Origin: Maritimibacter sp.
GTDB taxonomy: Bacteria > Pseudomonadota > Alphaproteobacteria > Rhodobacterales > Rhodobacteraceae
Direction of reading: 5' to 3'
Assembly (NCBI GenBank): GCA_020441225.1
Contig: JAGRMP010000662.1
Coordinates: 1-6,435 of the forward strand
Length of the DNA: 6,435 nt
Part shown: piece by piece, positions 1 to 6,331 of the stretch
Layout: every line of letters starts with the position of its first letter
Numbering within the stretch: position 1 is the stretch's first letter
The notes under the pieces: model-generated
Databases searched by the model: none
The model's input: the letters and a program-made list of their open reading frames with translations, nothing else
Told to the model about the DNA's origin: nothing
Made by a program: the position numbers and the translations under genes

Positions 1-1
1 G

Positions 2-157
2 GTGAGCGGTGTCGCCCGGCAAACCATGGATGAGGGGACGTTCCGCTGGGACCTCAACGCAGATGCGATGGCAACCGAGAAACTGGCCGAGGGCATCCGC
101 AACTTCGACAAGGATCACAGGGCGTTGATTGCCAAGATCGCGGGCAGGCTGGGATAG
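2..157 (+). CDS. tal: Transaldolase, C-terminal end (partial, runs off left edge)
   Basis: This is the last 51 codons of a gene that begins before the window, ending at TAG 155-157. The peptide contains [20 protein letters not shown] followed by a DxxxL-type helix. It matches my memory of the C-terminus of TalB-type transaldolases (F-x-W-x-x-N-x-D-x-MA-x-x-KLAEGIR-x-F). The enzyme transfers a dihydroxyacetone unit between sugar phosphates in the non-oxidative pentose phosphate pathway, in the cytoplasm. The catalytic lysine and the barrel core lie outside the window, so activity cannot be judged. It converges on the accessory operon and is most likely the ordinary chromosomal neighbour marking the left border. 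The family call rests on this short C-terminal match only. Confidence 0.8.
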   Translation: MSGVARQTMDEGTFRWDLNADAMATEKLAEGIRNFDKDHRALIAKIAGRLG

Positions 158-184
158 AGGACACCTGCGTCTGATGGGGTTCGC

Positions 185-201
185 CTGCCGCTTGGCAGTT
201 T
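185..201 (+). terminator. Weak hairpin after transaldolase, possible terminator
   Basis: CTGCC (185-189) and GGCAG (194-198) form a perfect 5-bp stem with a GCTT loop, followed by only three T residues (199-201). It lies 27 bases after the tal stop. It may help end tal transcription before the convergent ietS gene, but the short stem and U-run make it a weak intrinsic terminator at best. On the minus strand no T-run follows the stem, so it is not a good terminator for the ietS operon. Confidence 0.3.
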
Positions 202-241
202 CGCAATGGCGGTTGGCTCGCAATGCTATCAGCCGGGGCAA

Positions 242-2782
242 TCAAACAGATAGCTCGATTTCTCTGGCCTCGACCAATGCACTGATCTCGCTATACAGAT
301 CGACCGCTTGTCCCGGTGCGGAGATGGAGATCACCAATGCATAGCGACCCTGGTCATCGAACCGCTTCTGGCCTGCATGGGTCTTCCACCACCCGGTCAC
401 CGGGTAGACAGCGACGGCGTCATGAAGGGAGAGGTCGATTGCCTTTCCCCTCCAGAGGTCACAGTGAAGCGATCCGGCCTGGACCGCCTTCGGACCGAGA
501 AGCCAGCAGTCTTTCTCCGTCTCTGGAGGTGGCGTGTCCTTCTCCTGGTGCCCCGAAATCCTTCTGGCGAAATGCGCCTTGCTTTCAGACCGTTTCTTCA
601 TCGCGAACCGCAGGCCGAATGAACGATAGGTCTCGGGTCGGGTTGCAGCCCGGCCGGACAGGTTCGGTTCGATGAAATACGAGAGCGTGACCTTCATCAT
701 CACGACCCCGTTTTCGATTTCTTCCAGGGCTGTCTTCGGCCAAGGCAGATCGTAGAAGTGCATCTCGTTGAAGACTGGCGGCCCGCCGGCATCGCTCGGA
801 GCGAAAGGCTGAATCGGCGCCTGGGCGACAAGCGTCACGTCATTCATAGCTGAGGATACAGCCCGCTCCAGGTCCGGAACGCCGTATCCGAATTCGCGCA
901 GGGCCGCTTGTTTCTTTGCCTTGGTCCCTGACTTCCAGCCCTCGCCCTTCCCGATAAACTGCTTCCGGATTGGCTCGGGCCAAGACGCGGAATCTACGGC
1001 CAATGCCCGGTGCGTCTCCGGCCAAAGGTCCGGCAGGGCTGCCTGCAATCCCCCCACGAAGTGTCCTGCCATCCCCGCCGCTGCGCTGGTCGCCCAGAAG
1101 GGGACAAGCGGTTGCTGGAAGACATTCGACCCCGGGGCGAGCAGCGAGACGGATTCTGCCCATCCGCAGTATCCCGTATCGTCGGTCACCATGTTTCCGG
1201 CCTCGAACAGCACCTCGGGCTTGATCGGCGTCAGATCGTTGGCCAGCGATTGAGAGCCCAAGCTGAAGGGGCTCCGGTGATTTGCGGCAACGACCGGCTT
1301 CAATCCTGGTGGCACGGGTGGTGGTGTCTCTTTTCGTGTGAAGCCACCGATGGTGAGCGCATTCCAGCTCTGCGAGGGATCTTCCAGCGGATGGGAACGC
1401 TGCACTTCCACCAACGCGTCCCCGCGCATGTTGCCCGTCGCCACCATCAGCAAGCGCTTTGGTCGCTCGGAGGCCGGGACACCGTCCACTTGATCGCCAG
1501 GCATCGAACCAGAGGTGATCTGATCCAGGGCCCCGCTCCAACTTGAGGGGCGCTCCGGTGGAAAATCCCGGGCGGAGTTCGCGAGGCAGAAGGCCCGTGA
1601 CACGCCCGGACGTTCCGCTTCAACAAGTGCCACCGCGCCCTCAGTCACAACACCGTAGCTGGGCGGCTCAGTGGCCGGAAAGCCCTTGGGTGGAAGAAGT
1701 TTCACCGACTCGACTGCGTGCGCAAGTTCCACTTGCCGCATATCGTTCATCAGCGGTTCCAGGTCACCATAAAGCGTCAGCCCTGCCAATGGGGTCCCAT
1801 GGCCGCCTTGCGGCTCGTGATCGTCGACCCCCCATGCAGCATCGTAGGCCCACGCCCCGTGCAGCCCTGGGGCAATTAGTGGGTGGCCTCCGGCCACTCC
1901 GGTATCCAAGGTGCAGACGACATTGGCATCGGCAGGGGGCGGTGAGACCCGGTTCACAAGATCGTCCACCCAATCTCCGGGCCCAACCCCATTTCCTTCC
2001 CGGTCAAGGAATGGCTCGATCGTTCCGGTCGACCTTCTGATTTCCGCGATTGCACCGAGCACACGCCCGGCGAAACCGGCCACCAACGCAGCTGTGCCCT
2101 GCACGAAGACGACGGTGGTGTCCGGGAACAGGAGCCGGTCCTCGTGGACGTCAAGTTCCTCCTGTTGCGCCGCAACCGCGACGCTGTCGGCGAGCCCTTT
2201 GTCTCCACGCACCCAGAGTTCCCACCAAACGGTGTCGGGTGAATCGAAATCCACGGTGCCAACAAAAAGAGAATGCGCGGCCGCAGGCTGAATCGTTTCA
2301 ATCCGTTCGAAGCGGTCAAGGTCAGGACGCTTCTGGTTTCCCGGGTCGTTCCCATAGCGCTGAATGCGTTCCCTGAGGTAGTCCCGCGCGTTATCCGGCA
2401 CGAACAGAAGGGCGCTTTCCGTTCGATCCTCTCGCCGTTCCGATCGGAGCACCACGACATCTTGCTGGGGAAAATCGAGATCTTTGGATATCTTCACCGG
2501 GCCCGAGCGGGTGGTTCTGGGCAGCATGGTGCCAACCTCGACCATCACGCCTGGCTTCATTCCCTCAAGAGGTAGGCGTTCGAATTGCCCGGGCTTGGGC
2601 AGGTCGCCCAAGGCGCCAGCCAACTGGTCGAGAAGATCCAGAGCGTGAGCCGCGTAGTCCTCGTGGAGCGGCTTGTCGTTCCTCTTCTGCTTCGGGAACG
2701 AATAACCAATAGGATCCCGCCGAAAAGCATCGAACGGGATGTGCGCGTGTTTCCGCGCGTCGAAATCACTTTGATCCGCCAT
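242..2782 (-). CDS. ietS: IetS-like subtilisin family (S8) serine protease, toxin/effector of the IetAS pair
   Basis: This 846-residue cytoplasmic-type protein has no visible signal peptide. The S8 catalytic triad can be read in order: Asp293 in CTLDTGV, His328 in GGHGTPLAGL and Ser566 in FWATSAAAGMAG. Asn451 in ATGNMRG is the likely oxyanion-hole residue. Residues 1-280 form an N-terminal region that carries no recognised catalytic motif. Residues 640-846 form a C-terminal extension with a VTLSYFIEPN strand motif that I associate with this protease group. In IetAS systems the protease is the toxic partner and the AAA+ protein restrains it; the physiological substrate is unknown to me. The start is secure: an in-frame TGA at 2801-2803 precedes it with no other start codon between. 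The ribosome site is weak (GGGG about five bases upstream). The gene follows ietA by 53 bases in the same direction. The Ser motif reads ATSAA where classic subtilisins have GTS(M/A)A; the nucleophile is intact. Confidence 0.88.
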   Translation of the reverse strand: MADQSDFDARKHAHIPFDAFRRDPIGYSFPKQKRNDKPLHEDYAAHALDLLDQLAGALGDLPKPGQFERLPLEGMKPGVMVEVGTMLPRTTRSGPVKISKDLDFPQQDVVVLRSERREDRTESALLFVPDNARDYLRERIQRYGNDPGNQKRPDLDRFERIETIQPAAAHSLFVGTVDFDSPDTVWWELWVRGDKGLADSVAVAAQQEELDVHEDRLLFPDTTVVFVQGTAALVAGFAGRVLGAIAEIRRSTGTIEPFLDREGNGVGPGDWVDDLVNRVSPPPADANVVCTLDTGVAGGHPLIAPGLHGAWAYDAAWGVDDHEPQGGHGTPLAGLTLYGDLEPLMNDMRQVELAHAVESVKLLPPKGFPATEPPSYGVVTEGAVALVEAERPGVSRAFCLANSARDFPPERPSSWSGALDQITSGSMPGDQVDGVPASERPKRLLMVATGNMRGDALVEVQRSHPLEDPSQSWNALTIGGFTRKETPPPVPPGLKPVVAANHRSPFSLGSQSLANDLTPIKPEVLFEAGNMVTDDTGYCGWAESVSLLAPGSNVFQQPLVPFWATSAAAGMAGHFVGGLQAALPDLWPETHRALAVDSASWPEPIRKQFIGKGEGWKSGTKAKKQAALREFGYGVPDLERAVSSAMNDVTLVAQAPIQPFAPSDAGGPPVFNEMHFYDLPWPKTALEEIENGVVMMKVTLSYFIEPNLSGRAATRPETYRSFGLRFAMKKRSESKAHFARRISGHQEKDTPPPETEKDCWLLGPKAVQAGSLHCDLWRGKAIDLSLHDAVAVYPVTGWWKTHAGQKRFDDQGRYALVISISAPGQAVDLYSEISALVEAREIELSV

Positions 2783-2807
2783 TTTGCCCCGCGTCCAAAC
2801 TCATCGG

Positions 2808-2835
2808 GCTTGCTACTCACGCTCCGCGTGCAAGC
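2808..2835 (-). promoter_or_regulatory. Two-part stem-loop in the ietA-ietS junction
   Basis: Read as mRNA, an outer stem GCUUG/CAAGC (2831-2835 with 2808-2812) encloses an inner stem CACGC/GCGUG (2826-2830 with 2818-2822). The loop is GGA and there is a five-base bulge AGUAG on the 3' side. All ten pairs are Watson-Crick. The structure begins at the base right after the ietA stop codon and occupies over half of the 53-base junction. No U-run follows, so it is not a standard intrinsic terminator. An RNA processing, stability or attenuation element that lowers ietS output relative to ietA is my inference. Confidence 0.5.
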
Positions 2836-3846
2836 CTACAGTTTGGGACCGCTGCGAAACTTGCCCTTGAAGGTATGCCGATCATGCAGCGCAGAGCGCA
2901 ATGCGCCAGCGGAAATCTTTGTTACGCCGTCGATAATTGCGTCCTTCACCACCGAATCCGTGGCGCGAACGAGTTCACCCGGGCTCAAACCGGTCAGCTC
3001 CGGCTCCAATGCGGACCATGCGCGCGCGCTCAACTTGAACTTGCCAAGGCGCTTCTCGACAATCGCGCGTGCCGCCTTCGTGTCGGGCAGCAAGTATTCC
3101 ACAACCTCATCGAACCTTCGCGCCAGCGCTTCGTCGAGGATCTCAACATGGTTTGTCGCTGCCAGGACAACGCTATCGGTCGAATTGGGCTCTTCCATGA
3201 ACGCCAGAACCGAGTTCAGGACCCGGCGGATTTCGCCGATATCGTTTGGGTCGCCCCGGCGCGCGCCGATGGCGTCAAACTCATCGAGGAGGTAGACTCC
3301 CCGCATTTGAGCAATCTGATCGAACAACACGCGAAGTTTGGCCGCGGTCTCCCCGAAGAAACGGCTGAAGAGGGATTCCAGTCGGACGGTGAATAAGGGC
3401 AGCCGCAGCTCACCGGCAAGTGCTGAAGCGGTCATGGTCTTGCCGGTCCCCGGTGGACCGACCAGGAGCATATGGGTGGTCGGCTTCTGCCCATACTGGC
3501 GAAGCGTCGCGCGCTCCTCCTGTTGCCGGACCAAGCGAGCCAAGCGGGCCCGCACGTCTTCGTCCAGCACCATGTTGTTCAGGGTGATCTTGGGGAAGGT
3601 GCTCTCGACCAGCCCCTGAAGTTCCGAACGCGGGCGAGCCATCGGTATGGGCGTTTGCCCTCCCGCCGAAGCGTTCTTCCGCCGCTGATCGCGTGCGCGC
3701 TGAACAGCGCTTTTAAGTTTCTCCGCGGCTTCGGGGTGCCCCTCACGGGCCTGCTGCGCGGCGATCTGCAAAGCCACCGATAGGAACTGTTCGTCGTCCC
3801 CCTCAATATGCGAATTCAGGAGAGCAAGAATCTGTCGTGTCGTCAT
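2836..3846 (-). CDS. ietA: IetA-like AAA+ ATPase, antitoxin/regulator of the IetAS pair
   Basis: This 336-residue protein is a single-domain AAA+ ATPase. A helical N-terminal region (about residues 1-60, with LNSHIEGDDEQFLSVALQ) precedes the ATPase core. Walker A is GPPGTGKT at 130-137, Walker B is VYLLDEF at 184-190, sensor 1 is Asn232 in AATN, and the arginine-finger region is ALARRFD with Arg243/Arg244. A helical lid with LSPGEL at 287-292 follows. In the IetAS system of pTiC58 the ATPase homologue neutralises the serine protease homologue. Gene order here (ATPase, then protease, same strand) agrees. A Shine-Dalgarno AAAGGAGG (3855-3862) lies 8 bases before the ATG, and no other in-frame start follows the upstream TAG at 3928-3930. 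Its start overlaps the stop of a 47-codon gene by four bases (ATGA). It also resembles generic FtsH/Cdc48-like AAA domains, so the partner assignment leans on the adjacent S8 protease. Confidence 0.88.
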   Translation of the reverse strand: MTTRQILALLNSHIEGDDEQFLSVALQIAAQQAREGHPEAAEKLKSAVQRARDQRRKNASAGGQTPIPMARPRSELQGLVESTFPKITLNNMVLDEDVRARLARLVRQQEERATLRQYGQKPTTHMLLVGPPGTGKTMTASALAGELRLPLFTVRLESLFSRFFGETAAKLRVLFDQIAQMRGVYLLDEFDAIGARRGDPNDIGEIRRVLNSVLAFMEEPNSTDSVVLAATNHVEILDEALARRFDEVVEYLLPDTKAARAIVEKRLGKFKLSARAWSALEPELTGLSPGELVRATDSVVKDAIIDGVTKISAGALRSALHDRHTFKGKFRSGPKL

Positions 3847-3986
3847 TTCCCGCGCCTCCTTTCCATAAATGACTGCTGCTCGATCCCTCGGGAACGCATC
3901 GAGATGCGGTTCGCTGTCGATGGTTTTCTACGCCAGATGGGGATTCCGCGCCACGAGAAAGGCCCATCCAAGGCGTCACCGCCCAT
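3843..3986 (-). CDS. Small basic protein of 47 residues, interlocked between primase and ietA
   Basis: An ATG at 3984-3986 shares one base with the primase stop (TGATG). The TGA at 3843-3845 overlaps the ietA start by four bases (ATGA). The product has 47 residues and is strongly basic, with 11 Arg and 2 Lys. It contains two Trp-Arg pairs in WRGIPIWRRKP and ends in QQSFMERRRGK. Third codon positions are about 68% G or C by hand count, which fits a coding frame here. A weak GCGGGA precedes the ATG, so translation is probably coupled to the primase gene. I do not recognise the family. Its charge would suit nucleic-acid binding, but that is inference. The final codons also carry the ietA Shine-Dalgarno sequence, so part of the basic tail could reflect that constraint. 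The alternative is a chance frame in a leader. Confidence 0.55.
   Translation of the reverse strand: MGGDALDGPFSWRGIPIWRRKPSTANRISMRSRGIEQQSFMERRRGK
3855..3862 (-). promoter_or_regulatory. Strong Shine-Dalgarno sequence of ietA
   Basis: AAAGGAGG on the minus strand with an 8-base spacer to the ietA ATG (3844-3846). It lies inside the last codons of the upstream 47-codon reading frame. It is far closer to consensus than the sites before ietS or the primase gene. It decides the ietA start and predicts high ietA translation. Confidence 0.8.
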
Positions 3987-5734
3987 CAAATCCCGCGGAG
4001 TGCAGCCGTCTTGCGACAGGCAAGATCACCGTGGTGTGCCATGGCAGAGAAGTCGGACCCATTAATCTGCGTGACCAAGGTGCCCACATCGGCGCCCGTT
4101 CTCGGCAGCGGAGGTGCCGCCCTTGGACCTGAGTTGCTGGCATCTTCCCAGCGACCATCGAACGAGGCACAACTGCCGTGCTCCTGGTTGGTCAAATGCG
4201 AGCCGCACGCTGAGTGGACATGGTCCGAAGCGGACTTGACCGGTGCCACCACATCCTCGACGACTTCCCTTGTTGCGTGCGAAATTTCCGGCCGTTCGGA
4301 CCGGGTTCGGCCCGTGCGCGATCCCTTGGTTTTCGTGGTTTTTCTTGGGGATCGGGCATTGTCGGCGCCATAGTGGCGCGTGGCAGAGCCCCCCTGTTGT
4401 GGACATGCACCTGTCTCATCGGTTTCCGGCGCCTCCCCGTCGTCCCGGCGGCGGTGCAGTCCGCGCCGATAGTAGGTAGCGCGCGAAACCCCGAGGTCCG
4501 TCCATGGTTCCTCCTGGCTCTTGGAATTCATCGCGAGCCATTCCTGCCGGTTCGGTTTGCCTGCGGCCCGGCGTCGTTTTGCTTCTCGTTGAGCCTTGCG
4601 TTCTGCGCGGATCTCCGGGGGGATGACTTGCTCGAGGCCCAGTCGTGTTGCGACGGTCGCGTTGACATCGAGCAATTCGGCCATGCGGGCGCCGGAATAA
4701 TGCAGGCTGCCGTCTGAAAGCGGCGACTGCGCGTCGGACCTGGCATTCTCGGCACGCTTCCTCGCCGAGCGGATCAGGGCTTTGATTTCGCTGTCGCGCA
4801 GCCCCGGGGTTGCCCGTGAGGCCATGCTCTCGATCTCGGATGCCAGATCGCATCCCGGATCCGTGTGCCCCAGGGCGGTGGCGAACAGATGAAGCCACGA
4901 GTTGCGGTATCCGGTGGGCACCTGTCCACCCCAAGCCGCCAGCAGGCGTTCCAGATCTCGGCGGACCGCTTCGAAACGGCGGCGGGGTGAGAGGCCCCGT
5001 GTCTCCGTCATCTCCTGGCGCTCTTTCTTCGCGACTTGCTTCCGCCGACGTTTCAATTCGCCCCGCGTCGGTCGCCCGTTAGCCAGGTAGTAGCGGTCCT
5101 CCAAGTTGTCGAAGCTGAAGCGGCGCCCATTGCCCGACAAGACCGTCACAGTGCGACCGACCTTGCTGTTTACGCTTCCGGGCACACGGAGAATGCGCGT
5201 TGCATCGGAACAGGCTGGATCAGCGCCGAGGTTGGCACAGCTGCCAATCATATGACGCAGCAGTGCGGACCAGCGCGAATGTGCCGCGGCCGGCAGCGGA
5301 TCATGCAACCAGATCGCGTAGGCGCCGCGGCCGGAATCAATGAAAAACGAGGGGCTCGGCAGGCCGACCCGCGCCCAGTGTTGTTCGAACCCCATGAGGA
5401 GGCTGGGGATGTCCCGACCGGAAAGCTCTGGGATGCGATAGATGTCGAGATCAAGAAACAGCGCGTTGAGTTCCGCCAAGTTCGCTACGCGCCGCGGCCC
5501 ATGGAACCGGTTCATGGTTACAAAGGTCTCGGCCTCGAGCCAGAGGTCCACGATGTGAACGGTCTCATCTGGCGTCATGCATCGCGAGTGCAGTGATCCG
5601 TCGCTGTTCTTCGCACAGAGGCTTGGCTTGCCGCGAGCGTGCGCAGGATGGAGAGCGCGGGTGTATTCCGAGGGTGAGAGAACCTTCGCCTTCAGGTCGT
5701 GGATCGTGAATTGGTTGGGAGCGGTGTGCTTCAT
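3986..5734 (-). CDS. Primase-type replication protein (archaeo-eukaryotic primase-like domain plus PriCT-like domain)
   Basis: This 582-residue protein resembles replication primases of plasmids and integrative elements. The catalytic-type motifs are FLDLDIY with Asp95 and Asp97, SGRGAYAIW at 134-142, and ADPACSDATRILRVPGSVNSK at about 171-191, with Asp177, Arg180, Arg183 and the PG-x-x-N-x-K ending. Residues about 250-330 resemble a primase C-terminal (PriCT) domain, with the GYRN signature at 275-278. A very basic stretch (378-397) leads to a helix-turn-helix-like PWTDLGVSRATYYRRGL (410-426). The last 150 residues look disordered. Its likely role is priming or initiating replication of the element that carries it. 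An in-frame TAG at 5744-5746 lies four codons upstream with no other start between, so the ATG is the earliest possible; no good Shine-Dalgarno is visible. It heads the operon and its stop overlaps the next start. Motif II lacks the histidine usual in the superfamily. Confidence 0.78.
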   Translation of the reverse strand: MKHTAPNQFTIHDLKAKVLSPSEYTRALHPAHARGKPSLCAKNSDGSLHSRCMTPDETVHIVDLWLEAETFVTMNRFHGPRRVANLAELNALFLDLDIYRIPELSGRDIPSLLMGFEQHWARVGLPSPSFFIDSGRGAYAIWLHDPLPAAAHSRWSALLRHMIGSCANLGADPACSDATRILRVPGSVNSKVGRTVTVLSGNGRRFSFDNLEDRYYLANGRPTRGELKRRRKQVAKKERQEMTETRGLSPRRRFEAVRRDLERLLAAWGGQVPTGYRNSWLHLFATALGHTDPGCDLASEIESMASRATPGLRDSEIKALIRSARKRAENARSDAQSPLSDGSLHYSGARMAELLDVNATVATRLGLEQVIPPEIRAERKAQREAKRRRAAGKPNRQEWLAMNSKSQEEPWTDLGVSRATYYRRGLHRRRDDGEAPETDETGACPQQGGSATRHYGADNARSPRKTTKTKGSRTGRTRSERPEISHATREVVEDVVAPVKSASDHVHSACGSHLTNQEHGSCASFDGRWEDASNSGPRAAPPLPRTGADVGTLVTQINGSDFSAMAHHGDLACRKTAALRGI

Positions 5735-6101
5735 CCATGGGAACTACGCCCCACGTGAACGAGCCCAAAAAACTGGCCATTGCCCGGTTGTGGGCCCGGG
5801 TCCGGAGCCGCGGCGCCCTTCTCGATCGTTTGCGCTTTGCCCAGGCGTCACTGGGGCCCCGGTAGCGCCATTTCGGGGCGACCGAGGCTGTCACGAAACA
5901 CGCCCATGCGCGCGGCGGTCGAGCCATTCGTAGATCGGGTGCGATACCGGGCGCCATCATTTGGAGGTGGAACTGATGTGACCAGGGCCAGAGTTCGCAA
6001 TCCAACTGGCGGGGGCCCTTCTGCCTTGAAACGGCGCCACGCCGCCAAAGCTGGCGCGCCAAGAACATTTGCGGAATATCCGGGCCGGCCACCGAATGGA
6101 A

Positions 6102-6120
6102 TTGCCAGATTCTTGCCAGA
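6102..6120. repeat. Tandem direct repeat TTGCCAGA x2, 11-bp period
   Basis: TTGCCAGA occurs at 6102-6109 and again at 6113-6120, a start-to-start distance of 11 bases, about one helical turn. Such spacing suits a protein binding one face of DNA, as iterons or operator half-sites do. The distal copy continues as CCAGAAC (6116-6122), which is inverted as GTTCTGG at 6143-6149. Confidence 0.45.
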
Positions 6121-6125
6121 ACCAT

Positions 6126-6146
6126 ATAGAAGTTCATAGAATGTTC
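6126..6146. repeat. Second tandem direct repeat ATAGAA(T)GTTC x2
   Basis: ATAGAAGTTC (6126-6135) is followed directly by ATAGAATGTTC (6136-6146), identical apart from one inserted T. This local stretch is AT-richer than its surroundings and follows the TTGCCAGA pair by five bases. It may be part of a binding site or origin-like element; chance is not excluded. Confidence 0.4.
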
Positions 6147-6241
6147 TGGAGGGTCCACGAGGCCGCCGCCGAACGGTGAGAATCCGCAAACCCCCGATTT
6201 GCCCCTTGTTTTCTCGGGCCTACATCCATAGACAGGCCAGC

Positions 6242-6331
6242 GGAGACGTGGCCGAGTGGTCGAAGGCGCTCCCCTGCTAAGGGAGTAGACGGGAAACCGT
6301 CTCGAGGGTTCGAATCCCTTCAACTCCGCCA
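6242..6331 (+). tRNA. tRNA-Ser(GCU), CCA encoded, with a mismatched acceptor stem
   Basis: This is a complete class II tRNA. Acceptor 5' strand is 6242-6248. The D stem is GCC/GGC (6251-6253 with 6265-6267). The anticodon stem is CTCCC/GGGAG (6269-6273 with 6281-6285) with anticodon GCT at 6276-6278. The long variable arm has a perfect 6-bp stem, AGACGG/CCGTCT (6287-6302). The T loop is TTCGAAT (6309-6315), the discriminator is G6328 and CCA is 6329-6331. It decodes AGC and AGU serine codons. The oddity is the acceptor stem: A6246 faces A6323 and C6247 faces A6322, leaving five of seven pairs. A weak promoter-like TTGCCC at 6199-6204 and TACATC at 6221-6226 lies upstream. The gene may serve as an integration site. 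Confidence 0.93.

Larger units (their letters stand above)
5747..6241. other. About 500 bases upstream of the primase gene with no supportable gene
   Basis: I read all six frames here. The open frames that cross it have unconvincing composition and no recognised motif, and one of them runs antisense through the tRNA. No integrase, excisionase or transposase fragment is recognisable. The region should hold the operon promoter, but I cannot pick one with confidence. It contains two sets of short direct repeats at 6102-6146. A small hairpin CGCCA/TGGCG (6043-6056) is also present. It may be leader, origin-like sequence, or the decayed remains of island genes. Confidence 0.5.

Noticed and set aside
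158..241. Possible att repeat of the tRNA 3' end near the transaldolase stop
   Set aside because: The only shared string is about seven bases (GGGTTCG-like), which is expected by chance.
840..1541. 233-codon minus-strand frame inside ietS
   Set aside because: It is an alternative frame of a protease gene with an intact triad; it is Arg/Gly-rich, as expected for GC-rich shadow frames.
2585..3295. 236-codon plus-strand frame antisense to ietA and ietS
   Set aside because: It has no recognisable domain and lies opposite the conserved ATPase core and ietS N-terminus, whose motifs fix the coding strand.
5978..6139. GGAGG at 5963-5967 followed by ATG-TGA (5976-5981) and an overlapping GTG frame of 53 codons
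   Set aside because: The ATG is followed at once by a stop, and the GTG frame has only about 47% GC at third positions and no recognised motif, unlike the real genes here. It also covers the direct repeats.
5848..6189. 113-codon minus-strand frame upstream of the primase gene
   Set aside because: It shows no domain, has a Pro/Gly/Arg-rich random look, and no convincing ribosome site. It was considered as an excisionase or integrase remnant but has no helix-turn-helix or recombinase motif.
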